64,000 nt of DNA. It comes from Cladobotryum mycophilum. Its lineage: Eukaryota > Ascomycota > Sordariomycetes > Hypocreales > Hypocreaceae. Positions 36,901 to 47,934 of this stretch are shown here, in pieces (the stretch's first letter is position 1; the number at the start of each line of letters is the position of its first letter). Position numbers and translations under genes: made by a program. The stretch spans positions 2,108,001-2,172,000 of the forward strand of contig JAVFKD010000016.1 in assembly GCA_036429605.1 (NCBI GenBank), written 5' to 3'. The notes beneath the pieces are model-generated. The model was not told where the DNA came from. It ran no database searches and saw nothing but the letters and a program-made list of their open reading frames with translations.

Positions 36901-37377
36901 GAGAAGATGGAGTCTGAGTGGGATGAATTATCAACAAGATCACTGGGCCAGCTGGAGTTCTCCATGAAGACGATTACATGGATGAACCTTTCTTATAATA
37001 TTTTTGGGCCAAACGGCACTGGTCCACAGAAGAGGGTCTCTTTAGATATCAGGATAAAGGCCAGGCGAGGCGAGGCCTGGTGGCATGCCTGGCGATCCGA
37101 CACTGATGCGACGGGGGGACCGCAAGAGGATGAGTTTACTAGAGTACTGAAGCCTATATGGGATGCTAAGGGCGATAATTGGCTCGGTCTCGCCACGAGC
37201 GCTGCCGGTAAGCCTGACGGCGGCGTGGCAGGCATGTTGTTGGCGATTGACGATGCTATCCGGGAGGTAGCTCCCACACCGGGTGCGGAGGTAGCAATGA
37301 TGGGCACGGCGGCGACGGCTGGACCGTTTTCACAACAAGGCGGTAGTGCTAATGCAGCAGTGGTAATTCTAGACTAG
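33916..37377 (+). CDS. MED14: Mediator complex subunit 14 (Rgr1)
   Basis: Three exons (33916-34635, 34692-35878, 35931-37377), introns 56 and 52 nt, product 1117 aa. A disordered N-terminus is followed at ~residue 80 by the family signature LPDEIIHITQGFVPLSLLLT and RLAQTTHN. Then come KWVKALVIMEWSRKASKVSK and the long helical and repeat-containing body typical of Med14, continuing through WFIDFRYAFSPA. The splices restore conserved sequence (WMPD|LQYIEPPS and LEV|NSNEPLG). Med14 is the scaffold joining head, middle and tail of Mediator and contacts RNA polymerase II. I used the first ATG (33916); an in-frame ATG at 33934 would shorten it by six residues. No frame break. Confidence 0.93.
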
Positions 37378-38036
37378 AACAAACAGTGGTTTCTCCCCCT
37401 TCTTTTTCTTTTTGAAGGGGGAAGGGGGAAAAGGGAGTTCAACAGGTCGTTTGAAATTGGTCTAGACTTTTTCTTTCTTCTTCTTCTCCGGTTTTATTCA
37501 TTCTTACAACAACAAAACAAACAGCAGCAAGCAAAGGAACGAAGGGAACAAACGGCAGCGAGTGGGAAGAAAAACGGCGGCATAAGGAGTGGGCAAATTC
37601 GTGGGGCAACATGAACGGAGGGGAGGGTTGGCTTTGTGTGGCTTTTAATGATACCTTTTGAGTCAAAGAAAAGAAAAGATTATCACAGCGAGAGAGTTTG
37701 GATTGGTTTTTCAATATAAATATATATACATACATACATACCTAGTACTTATATAGGGCTTTTTTTCTCCATATGATGAGGGACTATTGAGTTGCCTCTT
37801 CTCCCCCTTCCCCTTTCCCCCCTTTCCCTGATCTTGATCATGATGAGATTTAGATAGCTAATGTGTACATATATACTATTCCAAGCACCGTTTTATCCTA
37901 TTGAAGTTTTCTTATATATATTGTTGAGTCTTTTTCTTCTTTTTCTTCTTCTTCTCTCTCTCCGTTATGGTAGGATCCCTCTGTTGTCTAATCCAGTAGA
38001 TAGTTTGCAAAATACAACCAAAGACATTGGTTCAAC
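37378..38036. other. Convergent spacer between MED14 and HEM14
   Basis: 3' regions of two converging genes. Pyrimidine and purine tracts, TATA/CATA repeats (about 37716-37741) and TTC runs (about 37932-37953). No gene seen. Confidence 0.55.
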
Positions 38037-39992
38037 CTATTTCATAGCAAACTTTCGAACGGGAATCATAGGAATAGGCACGCCCACAAACTCGCTGGTG
38101 CCAAATTGCTCCAGCCCAGTGTCCGCAAAGGAGGAGTCCTCCGCCTCGGCCAGGACCTTTTGCGCAATGTCGTAGCCGTTGCGCATAGCTCCCATAGCGC
38201 CGATCTTGGAGTACGACCCGCCGGCGACGGCTAGTGTGCCTTGGTACGCCTGCGCGATCTCGTCCTTTGCGGTCATCATGAGGGATTCGTGGCCGACAAA
38301 GTGCTGGGGGATGCAGTCCTTGGCGAAGCGAGCCATGGCGAAGCACGGTGCAGAGCGGGGGATGCCGAGGTGTCTCTCCAAGACGGACTTGGCCTGCTCG
38401 ATAGCCTCCTCCTCGGATGGGGGTGGGGGGACATCGCCATCGTAATAGTGACCGCCCATGAGAACGAACAGCTTGGTCCCCTCGGGCTCTCCCGGTCCAG
38501 AAGCAGCCACGTCGGAGTCGAAGAAGACGCCGAGTGCTCGCTCTGGGTTCTGCTCCGGCGGGACGGAGCGAGGGATGAGGTAGCCGAATCCGGGGGCTTG
38601 ATGTTCTTCTGCGGATACCAGAGATTGACCGTCATGATGGAGACGGATTGTGTCTGCTTAAGGGCGTTGAGATTTTGTCCAGTCATCTCGGCGAGGGTCT
38701 GGCTAGGAATAGTAGCGATAACTTTGTCAAAGATATCTTTTCTTGGTGTCTTATCCGACGCACTTGAAACCTAGGGATGTTTTCTGTTGTGAGTTTGTTT
38801 GGTTGCATATAGAAGGAGAATATCAAATGTGTTGAAGAAGAAATTTGGCTTACCTCGACTGTTCCCGCCTCCTCGTTGTAATTTATAGCCGACACGGATC
38901 GATTAAGCTCAATCTCAACATTGGACTGGCCCTTCAAAGCATCAACCAACGCCATTGTCAAGCTCTCCATGCCGGCCTCGCCAAAGTGCAAAAGCGAGCC
39001 CTTGGGCCGCAGCGCAAGCTTCTGGATCTCCGGATCCTGCGCTATGCCGGTCATGAACTCTTCCTCGGCGGCGGGCATGCGCTTTATGTTGACCCCGAGA
39101 TCGGGCAGGTAATAAGACCAGTAGAAGCGATCGAGAACGCTGCGGGCGCTCAGCTTATCAATGTCGCCGCCGTATATACCGTGGATCATGGCCGAGACCA
39201 TGTTGTCCGCCACACTATGGCTCCCGCTGATCTGGTGGATCCATTGGGCGATGGAGAGGTCTTCTTCGGGGATGGCTCGGCTGCGCAGGCGTCGTAGCAT
39301 GAAGCCGATGCCCGCGAAGAAGGACTCGAGGAAGAGGGGTTCGCGAATGAATTGAGCTACATTTGCGGTGGGCGGGAGACTAACGAGATGATCGGGGTAG
39401 TAGACGTATCGAGGTTTATCGGGAGGTGCGACGACCTTGAGGCCAAGATCCAGAGCCTATTTAATATGTTAGTCTCTGTTAAGATCAAGTAAAACGTAGC
39501 CCTCATCCTTCAGGTGCGCACCAGATCGTATAGCACCAGATCGTCGTAACGCCAGGCACTCTTGTGCAGTGACGATAGTGTCCGCGGTCCACGCTCAAAG
39601 CTAACTGTTCCCTTGACCCCACCAATATTAACGGGGACTCGGTCCGTCCTGATCCATCCTCCCAGTCGATCACTGCTCTCAAACAGTGTAATCTTGGAAT
39701 TCGACGGCAAGTCTTTGGCGAGATAGTACGCCGCCGTCAATCCCGTAAGCCCACCTCCAACAATGGCTATCCTCGGTCCACCCTCTTCCACCCGTGACAG
39801 TCGCCGGCTCTGTGTCCATGCATATCCATGATCGCATCGTCGGATCAGCCGAAGAGGCGAAGTAGTTGCGGCACCAAAGTAGCGATGGTGCGGGCCGTTG
39901 GTGAGGCTTCTGGATAATGCGATGCTCCTACAGGCGGAGGAGGAGACTCTCAAGAGAGATGCTACGGCATCCTTTGCGTGCCTTTGGCCCAT
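38037..39992 (-). CDS. HEM14: Protoporphyrinogen oxidase (haem biosynthesis), one frame break
   Basis: Three exons on the minus strand: 39992-39522, 39456-38854 and 38770-38037. The N-terminal ~70 residues are Arg/Ser-rich and look like a mitochondrial presequence. An FAD-binding Rossmann motif (IAIVGGGLTGLTAAYYLAKD, ~75-94) and ESSDRLGGWI follow, then the family's RGPRTL, and near the C-terminus the TLAVAGGSYSKIGAMGAMRN segment. The enzyme oxidises protoporphyrinogen IX to protoporphyrin IX at the mitochondrial inner membrane. The frame breaks after NIKPP at a run of five C on the coding strand (38592-38596). The continuation GFGYLIPRSVPPEQNPERAL lies in another frame, and one further C would join them into 602 aa. 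HEM14 is usually essential for aerobic haem synthesis, so a base-calling error is likely. The ATG at 39992 is the first in frame. Confidence 0.9.
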
Positions 39993-40601
39993 GTCGTGGT
40001 TCAATTGCACATGGGATGGTGTGTTTTGTCAGAGGCATGGAGAGAAAAGAAGAAGAAGCTCTGGAAGAAGCAAGCAGCGGCTCGCTATGATGATGACGCA
40101 GTTGGGAGCTCTGAAACATGCCCCACATTGAAATAGCACCTGCCAGAATGAAGAAATTACAATCATACAAAACATCTATCAAACAAACATTCAACTTCAA
40201 CATCATATGAACCATCATAAGGGAGCTTCTTTGTTTACAAGAGCGACAGAGAAGAAAAGCACCTGCTATTATCCGTCGCTGAGCCCTTTTCATCAGAGCC
40301 ATCGGCCGAAGACAACCGGCCTCTACTTCAAAATGCCCACCACTGGGTGTGTATAACTAAAAAAAAGAACACATTCTCCCCCTTGAACCCATTTCACCCA
40401 GTTCCAATAAACGCCGGTCCATGCCCTGCCAACATGACAATCAACATATACGTCGAGCATAATCGTACAGGCCTTTGTTTTCAAGCCAGAATATCCGCAC
40501 TTCATTTGCTTGTTTGCTTGTTCCCTTCCTCCCGAAGCCCACCTAGAGAAATGCATGTAATCCGAGGTCTCCAAGCCATGATGATGGTATCTTCTTCATA
40601 T
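39993..40601. other. Spacer between NAB2 and HEM14
   Basis: The 3' region of NAB2 and promoter of HEM14, both on the minus strand. No gene, strong promoter element or repeat stands out. Confidence 0.5.
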
Positions 40602-42170
40602 TTAGCCAATCACTTCACTCTCCTGTGCCTCCTGCCCTTGGGCACCATCTATTTCCGGTTCGACAAACTCCCCAGGAGCTTGATCATCCACAAACTTCCT
40701 TTCGCTGACGTGACCCTGGCCTTCGGGGGTCCAGACCTTATCTTTGAACCCACCCTGCTGGCCTTCTTCATGTGCAAACGCACAGGTGGGGTTTAGGCAA
40801 GGATTAAACCTGCACTTGGTCCTGACATGTGTGAACTTGCAGTTTGGTGTTGTGCAATCCGCTCCATTGCGGCAGAGAGGCATGGATGGATGTTTAAAGG
40901 GACACCGCGGGTTCTGGCAGTTGGGGAAGAACTTGCAGTCTTGTTCGCTTTGGTGTGCAAGTCTCGCGGCGGGCGAGGGGTGTCGTCCAACACATTTTCG
41001 GTTCTTGCAAGCCGCTCCAAAAGTGCATACATCGGTGACGTCCACTGATGTCCCAGGAGGCGCAGCAGGCGACTGGTGGGCAAACTTGCAATCCTTGTTG
41101 GTGCAGTGTAGGTTGTATTTGCACACAGTCTCGTCTGGGTTGAGAGTTTCGCGCTTGCCTCCCGACATTTCCATATCGTCACCAGCACCTTCGGCAGCGC
41201 CAGCATCCATCGTTGTATCATCGGCATTCGAATCGGTCTGGCTCTGTCCTCGGCGGAAATTGTCCTTGTGACGAGGATTTTGAGTTCTTTCAAACAATGA
41301 CTTTCCTCGGCGTTGTTGGCCAAACCCTCTGTTTCCACCCGTCATCATCTGTTGCGACAACTCGAACATCATTTGACTCTGCTGCTCGAGCATGGCCATG
41401 ACATCTATCTGGTTAGGCTGCCCTGGCATTGGCCATTGTGGTGGGAATCCGGATGCTGCAGCGCCCGCCATGGCGTTTACCATAGCACCAGCCATCATAC
41501 CGCCACGGCCGTTATGATTTCGAGGCTGTCGACCTTGGCCAACACGGGGGCCGGTTGGAGGCGTACGTCCGTGGGTGTTAATTCTTTCGCTGCCAGTCTG
41601 ACGAACTCGGTGAAGGACGTTGTCCGCCGATCGATCCATAGCTTTGTTCACCTGGCCAAACATCCGCTTGTCTCGGCCACCCCTAAAATTACCGTTGCGC
41701 ATCGAGCGAGGACCTGTGGGACTGTAAAAAAAAAAGTAATATTAGCATCTAGGTCGCAAACAAAAGGAACTCGGCGTCGAATGTTTGAAAGCTACTTACG
41801 CATTCAGCTCAGATGCTTCATGAGACCCCATATCAGTATCCATATCCCCAGATGCAGCATCGCCATGAGACATTGGGTCTTCTCCTCCATTAGCCTGGCC
41901 ATTTGAGCCAAGAATGCTGATCTGGTCAAAAAGCCACTTGGTGAAGTCGCGAACGACGGGGTCATCCGGTGCGAGGTTTAAAAGGTCGTTGGAAAGCTCT
42001 GAAGCGATTTCGTCCTGGGTCTTGCCATTCACCAGCATCAAAACGATGTACTCGGAAAGCGCAGAGTCATCGCTACCGCCTGTTCCCCATCCCACTTCGA
42101 GCAGCTTGGGCTGGATCGCGGCATTGAGGGCCTCGGCGAGAGGGGTATCGAGGGTTATCTCAACAGACAT
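40602..42170 (-). CDS. NAB2: Nuclear poly(A) RNA-binding protein Nab2 (CCCH zinc fingers)
   Basis: Two exons on the minus strand, 42170-41800 and 41721-40602, with a 78-nt intron; product 496 aa. The N-terminal ~100 residues (MSVEITLDTPLAEALNAAIQ, then LMLVNGKTQDEIASEL and FTKWLFDQI) match the helical PWI-like fold of Nab2. A Gly/Arg- and Gln/Met-rich middle follows. The C-terminal part has at least five tandem CCCH fingers, including CKYNLHCTNKDCKFAH, CTFGAACKNRKCVGRH, CKFFPNCQNPRCPFKH, CRNGADCTTPNCKFTH and CRFNPCLNPTCAFAH. Nab2 binds poly(A) tails in the nucleus, limits tail length and couples mRNA to export at the nuclear pore. I set the start at MSVEITL because the upstream extension has no ATG. 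Confidence 0.93.
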
Positions 42171-44185
42171 TGCGTCGAGATTCCTGGGTATAGCGACCGG
42201 CTGGTCGGGCTCCAAGTTGATCAAGTTTTTGTCGCTGGCGACTTTCAAGACGCGTTGGTCGTTGGGCTACAGGTTTTCGTGCAATAGGAGCCTCTTCTTT
42301 TTTTGGCGAGACGTCCAAAGCGCGCGTACGACGGAGTGATGCCAACGGAAATATGGGTTCTCGCGACTTGTCTAACGAGATGATAATAGCGAAATGATTG
42401 TTTTGTTGGCGGCCAAGTGGTGTGGTTGATAAAGATCTTCTCAGACACCAAGGAAGGCGGAAGAATAGGTTCATTTCAAGTCACGTGAGTGTATTGTCAA
42501 TGATGGCAAAACTGATCTGAGGTGCCATCCATCCAAATTCGGCTTTGAGTGGCGCATGCATCTCTTTCTACACAGTACGTACCTCTCCTTGCGTTGGTTG
42601 ATTAACAATCATTCCTTTTTCCATTCAATCCAACACACAATGGATGCGTTTTAATTTTAGAATTACTTGAAGAAACATGATTTACATCTTTCCTTTTTTT
42701 CCTTTTTTTATACTCTCAGTTTCTTCAAGGCTTGCTTGCTTGTTCGTTGTCTACCTATCTTTGATCTTCAAAGCAGCCTCACATGTTGCTGGCGGTACAA
42801 GTACAAGGCTTAGGAATAGAATGTTACTTAGTCAGCCAACACACCCTTCCGAGGTTCACCCCTGCTCCAGATGCACGCATGCATGAATAACCTCTAATAC
42901 AGTATGGATCACTCCTTTATTTCCATGGATGCCTTGCAAGGGTTGGCAATGGATGGATGGCATTGTCTCGTGGTCTATGCGCACACGTCTCCATGTGAAA
43001 TGAAGACCATGTTCTTGGCTCTGTTAAAGGGAACGAGCTTTGTTTCCTCCCCTCCCATTCTATCTCAGGAACAACAAGGTACCATCAAGATAGGAGTCGA
43101 CCAAGTGATCCTCCAATCGGCTGTTGTTACGGCTGCAGGGACCTTTGGATCTAGGTACGGAGTACTAAGGGTACTAGAGCTCCCTACCTGGTACCAGGTA
43201 CCTGTCAGCCGTTAAACGGTTGGGTCCACCTTTTACAATTATCAAGGAGCTTCTTACACACCTCTGGCAGAGCAGAGTTGATGACATCAAGAGATAAGTG
43301 GTATGCTTATATTGCGCGCCGGTATGCGAGTAAATCACCTCTGAAATCTACTCATGTTTCTTTCTGAACTCGAATCCCACCATTTTATAGTATTTGTTCT
43401 GTATAATGGACATGTGGGTGCCTAATTCTACAATGATGGCTCACTCTAGGGTAGCACGCACCGACCGATCAAATCGATTTGACGATTGGCGTCAAGTAAC
43501 ACCCGTCCGCCACAAGGGCAGCCACTGATCAATGGGAGTACTCAAAGAACAAGTGGGGAAAGTAAGAATATAGAGAGATGGATAAGATGGTCCCTCAATA
43601 TGGAGTGATGGCTTGCGATGGAGAGTGGCGTGCGACACTGCAACCCGTAGGCTGAATGTGTGTCCGCAAATGATCTGTTGATCACACTCAGGGGTGTTTA
43701 CTTGTCGACTCCTTCGTTGAACCTGCCCCTCGTATGTGCACCTCTCATAAGTAGTGGGATCCATTTTTGTATTACTAGGCGAAATATATTTTGAGAATTA
43801 GTGGCCAATCTATCACTGAGCAGTCTACATTGCACACCGGATTTATATAAGGGACTTTTCATCACGCCTTGCGGTTTGTGGTCCGAATCTTGTTTTCTAT
43901 CAAGGGCTTGCGACACTTGATGCATTGCCCGGCATCAGTATACATACCATGATCCACTATGCTTTTCAACATACCGTTCGGGGTTGTCGTGCTCGTCTCC
44001 GGCCTTGTCAATGCCCATTGGTCCCACGCCCCGGTGTTCATTGAAGATACCGTGGAATCTTGCTCGATGTGGCAGACACGACGCTTATATGGAAACAACA
44101 AGTATGAGAGGATAATTTGGAAATATAAACGCTACATCAAGTATGTATCGAGGCCCCTCGTGTTCTTCCTCCTCTATCTCACTTA
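42171..44185. other. Intergenic region between NAB2 and the GDTK-motif gene
   Basis: The NAB2 promoter on the left; the rest has no recognised gene. It contains an exact 9-mer TACGGAGTA at 43156-43164 and a perfect 16-bp palindrome at 43185-43200. A minus-strand frame (43862-44101) with CxxC lies just past the likely end of the next gene; I cannot assign it. Confidence 0.5.
43185..43200. repeat. Perfect 16-bp palindrome
   Basis: TACCTGGTACCAGGTA is identical to its reverse complement. It lies in a stretch dense in GTAC and CTAGGTA motifs, next to a copy of the dispersed TACGGAGTA element, with no gene nearby. Confidence 0.7.
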
Positions 44186-45303
44186 TCATTTATTCATCCT
44201 CATCTGCGTCTTCATCCGTGCTTTCAACTGGACTTTGTTCAGTTGCATAGTCTCCATTCTCATTCTACTCCCTTCTGTAGTAACCATTGTTTCTGGATTT
44301 ACAAGCAGTGCGCTGTCGGGAGGCTGCAACTTCCAGAAACCTGCAGCATTACGAATGGAATGTGACCCTTCCTTTCTCCAGCTGTTGAGGGGTGGATAGC
44401 TCTTAGCAATATGCGAATCCCCCTAGCAGCTAGTAGGGAGAGGCAGAAAATAGCTAGCTTGACCAAGAGCTGGCCCTTGCCATGTGCATTCCAGGAGACC
44501 ACTGCATATTCTGGTGGCAAATACTCGGTGCTGACGGGGTTGTTATCGGTAAAGGACTGTGCTCCCAAAGATTTGGGAGATGCGTCTTCCATAGTAAATG
44601 AAAGATCTATATCATCAGGAGCGATACTTTGATGAGCTGTTTGCGCAACCGGCCGAGGAGATCTATTCAATGCCAGCCCTGGATCCACTGGTTCTTTGGA
44701 GATACGTAAGACTACCAGATGTTGGTCCGTGATAAGGAAACCGTACCGACAAGAAGAATACGCCGCATATGTATTTAGTTGGGAGACGGGCAAGCTCCAT
44801 TGGCGCCGATCATATTTGCTTCGTGATTTCTCCATCTTGGACTGCCATTTTTCTGAGAGTTTCGTATCTCCTGGGAGAAGACATATGTAGCGGCCGTCTA
44901 TCATTTGTTGGCGTGAAACAACGCTCCAGTCGGCTTGTCCAGTCCAGGTTCCAGGTCCAAGGTAAAGCACATCATTGTCTAGGCTTAGTGTCTTGGTAAC
45001 ATGTTCGAAAGCTTTGTTGATGGTGGGAAACAGGAACCTGGCTAAGAAAGGGTCCAAACTGTGCTCATCTCGTATCTCGCTATCGTACTTGGATGCTGTC
45101 GGAATTGAGGGTGGATTTTCCCAAGGCGTGGAAAGTAATTGTTGATAAATTGAAGTTAGGTTGTCGTAGGTAAAGTCTTTCCATGGCAGCCATCTTGCGA
45201 CTTTTATCCAGTGGTGATTAAATGTGTTTGAGCCTCCAGTAATGAAGCTGGAATCAAGCTCTGGGTTAGGCTCAACAAGCACGTCAAATATTGTCTGAGC
45301 CAT
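44186..45303 (-). CDS. Fungal GDTK-motif protein, possible PD-(D/E)xK nuclease fold; one frame break
   Basis: Single exon. The first ~290 residues are open from MAQTIFDVLV. Residues ~140-205 contain ICLLPGDTKLSEKW, then QLNTYAAYSSCRYGFLITDQ and HLVVLRIS: an acid-x-Lys pair followed by a Gln...Tyr helix and a strand. This order is reminiscent of PD-(D/E)xK restriction-endonuclease-like folds; that is my inference. GKGQLLVKLAIFCLSLLAA follows, a block I recall in related fungal proteins. The frame changes at a run of five G on the coding strand (44419-44423). The other frame continues SHIAKSYPPLNSWRKEG and ends at 44186, giving about 372 aa if one G is missing; without it the protein stops at 44299. 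The far C-terminus after NPETM is uncertain. The gene is divergent from a kinase-like gene, 297 bp apart. Function unknown. Confidence 0.65.
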
Positions 45304-45600
45304 AGAAAAGATGACAATACTGGGACATGTTTGGGAATCTTGGAGAATCTTGCGTATTGAACCTTAGCTTAATATCCATACTTATGTTGGCAATTGCGAT
45401 TCTAACTTAGCAGGCACGCCACTGTACACTTTACTGCTACAGCACTGTAGCAGGGAGAAGTAGAAAAGTCGCCCCGGAGACTCACTCCAACTGTTATCCT
45501 TCTCCCCCATTCCAACTCTAGCAGCCCTGGAGGTCTACCATATTTGCAAACGCTTTTGAGCACCAGTCAGATTCATCATCTTTGATGCCTTCAAGTCAAC
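45304..45600. promoter_or_regulatory. Divergent promoter of the GDTK-motif and kinase-like pair
   Basis: Only 297 bp separate the two ATGs, so the genes probably share control. A CAGCACTGTAGCAG stretch (about 45437-45450) and a C-rich run near 45505 are visible; no named factor site was identified. Confidence 0.45.
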
Positions 45601-46585
45601 ATGTCGACATCGCCTGTATTTTTCCAACGCCCTAAACCGCGTCCTGTGATGCCTCTTAACGGTTTACACCCCTTCCAACAGCACTGTATGGATGCCAAGA
45701 AGCAGCCATTTCTTGATTATCAACATATGGTAGGTGATTCTGAGTGCGCCAGGGAAAATTTCCGTCACCCGCTGTTAAGACGCTTCTGTCTTGAAGGCAA
45801 GATTGAGTGGAAACAGCGACTTGGTCAAGGGTTGGATGGAGTAGTGTGGCGAGTCAATATTCAAGACTGTGAATTTGCCATCAAAGTGGTGAGGATATTC
45901 TATCGTCCTATTGTATCAATATTTTTCATTAATTTGATATTTAGTTTTGGGACAACGAGATCCCTGAAGGGACACGGTATTGGGCTGCGCAGATGGAGTG
46001 TCACAATGCCGCTCTCATTCAGATGATGCAAACAGCTGTGAAGAAGTCGGATGAGCCCATATACCTGAGACCAGAGCCTACGACATACAAACATGCTGTG
46101 GCCAACCTCCACGCATTCTCTGATGAGGGCCGCCAGAAGCAATATTTTCGAAAACTGCCAAATGCAGTCCAGTATACGACTCTACCACGGCTCAGGCAAT
46201 GTTTTGGCTGGACAAAAGTTAGTGGTAGAGAATTGCAATCATTGAGTGCGGAGCTTCGCCCTATTCGAGCAGTCCTCGATCGCACAGTACGGGACATATC
46301 ACCGCGCGAGGAATACTACGCCATCGTGTATGAGTTTATCCCTGAAACAGGACCTGAGCAGGAAGGCGTGGATGCAGAACAGTCGCAGTTGGATTTTTTT
46401 GGTTAGCAGGGTTTTGCTTTGGCATGTTACGGGCAGAGAATTGGGTTGCTGGAGTGTTGGTGGATATGTCTGATTTGATATGTCCCTGGCATGCGGGGTG
46501 GTCAAAGGCGTGGTATGAACGATTTGTTTTACATGATGAAGAAGGGGAGGACGAGGAGAAGGAAGAGGAGAATGACTCTGGATAG
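45601..46585 (+). CDS. Atypical kinase-like fungal protein, one frame break
   Basis: Exons 45601-45888 and 45945 onward; the 56-nt intron joins AIKV to FWDNE. A glycine-rich loop (RLGQGLDGVVWRV, ~residues 75-87) and AIKV with a lysine (~94) resemble the N-lobe of protein kinases. I see no HRD or DFG motif, so it is probably a degenerate or atypical kinase fold. EEYYAIVYEFIPE resembles a hinge region. The frame reads QSQLDFFG then stop at 46406 after seven T (46394-46400). With eight T it continues as FWLAGFCFGMLRAENW, VLVDMSDLICPWHAGW and an acidic tail to 46585, 309 aa in total. The QSQLDFFW...ENW pattern matches what I recall of related fungal proteins, favouring a missed T. Role unknown; see the divergent partner. 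Confidence 0.7.
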
Positions 46586-47934
46586 ACGGCTCTCTGAAGA
46601 GCAGAGGCTACATGGCGCTCCCAATGGATATCAAGGGAAGTTCCTGTAGGCTGGGAACTTTTCTGGGCTCAGCAATGAGCTGTGTGCCATGGAAATCCTG
46701 GAAATGCAGAACATTCGGCTAAGAAGGATGCGGGGATAGATTAAGGCACGAGGTATGAAAGCACCAGATACGAGGGGGATAACGAAACACTGCCGGTATA
46801 GGACGAAGTGACAGCCAGGCAAGAATCTGAGAAACTCCATGACGCAGAGGAAGCTGAGAAATACATGGCAATAAGAGGGTTTAGGAGTAATGAGGGGAGT
46901 GAATTGGAAGCAGAATGAATATCTACGAATTATGGAAATTAAGCCTTTCATCTACTCAGCCACGCTGTGATTTGTGTCCTACTTGCCAGAGCAGGCTGTC
47001 TAGACTATTACAGAAACGATGTATGCCGCCCCTGGCAGCTTCTCCGTATATAGCCTTCATATATATATAAAGTAGCCAACATCAGGCCAGAATTGTTGGT
47101 AAGACGGATATTGTACAACCTGGCCCTGCTGTATGTAGTACCTACCTAGGTAGTGACCCGAGGCTGCCTGGCACACCTGAGAAGTGCCGTGCTTGAAGGA
47201 TTCGGTGGCGTAAGTGGATTTGTGTCACCACGTACTCGACACAATATCCCGTATAATGCATGGACATTATTGGCCACCCCTCCTTGCTAGGGAGCACCGC
47301 CGGTGTCTGCTCAGTTCATAAAATTCCTTGTACAGAACTGCAAACGTCCATTGTGCGACTTCACAACCCCTCCGTCTCGGACTCAATATCCTGTCCCGAA
47401 ACTCCGAAAGAAGGGGAAAACGGGATCTCGGATCAACGACCATGTTTTAGATGCGGGTCGGCGGGGGATCTCCAGTCCGCTTTTCGTACAGTTCAAGGGG
47501 GAGGGGGGACGTTGGAGAGAGAGAGATCCATGAATGCATCACTTGGGCTTCTTCTAAACACCCCCTTACATGCTAGTGCAATCTGATGACCAACTCTTGG
47601 CCTCGATTCACTGGGAACAATTGACTGTTTCTTGCATTTTTTCTGTTGGTTATACCGTAAAAAGACATCGTCGTTTATACTGGGTAGACCTTGACAAATA
47701 CCCTGACGGTTGGTGTTAGGAGCTCAGACCTATTGTCATGTGGTTCTAGGGGTCACAACCAACACTTCAAAAAGACCACACCCACATCTTCATCTAACCC
47801 CTCTCTCTCACTCCAATGGGGGGATGAGACCCATCCATCCCCCTTATAAAAGTTCAACGATGGACTTCTGAACATTGCATCCTATTCCATAAACGAGGAG
47901 CCGGCGACCTTTTCCTGGTCATACGCAAGCAACC
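46586..47934. other. Intergenic region before the P450 gene
   Basis: No gene recognised. AT-rich and TATATA sequence near 47058-47070, a CTACCTAGGTAG motif (about 47144-47155) and the P450 promoter. Short open frames are unsupported. Confidence 0.5.
47845..47850 (+). promoter_or_regulatory. TATA box of the P450 gene
   Basis: TATAAA 85-90 bases upstream of the ATG at 47935, within CCCTTATAAAAG. The spacing fits an inducible fungal promoter. Confidence 0.55.

Noticed and set aside
43959..44399. Plus-strand frame of 146 aa with signal-peptide-like start and hydrophobic segments
   Set aside because: It overlaps, antisense, the probable C-terminal extension of the GDTK-motif gene and has no recognisable domain.
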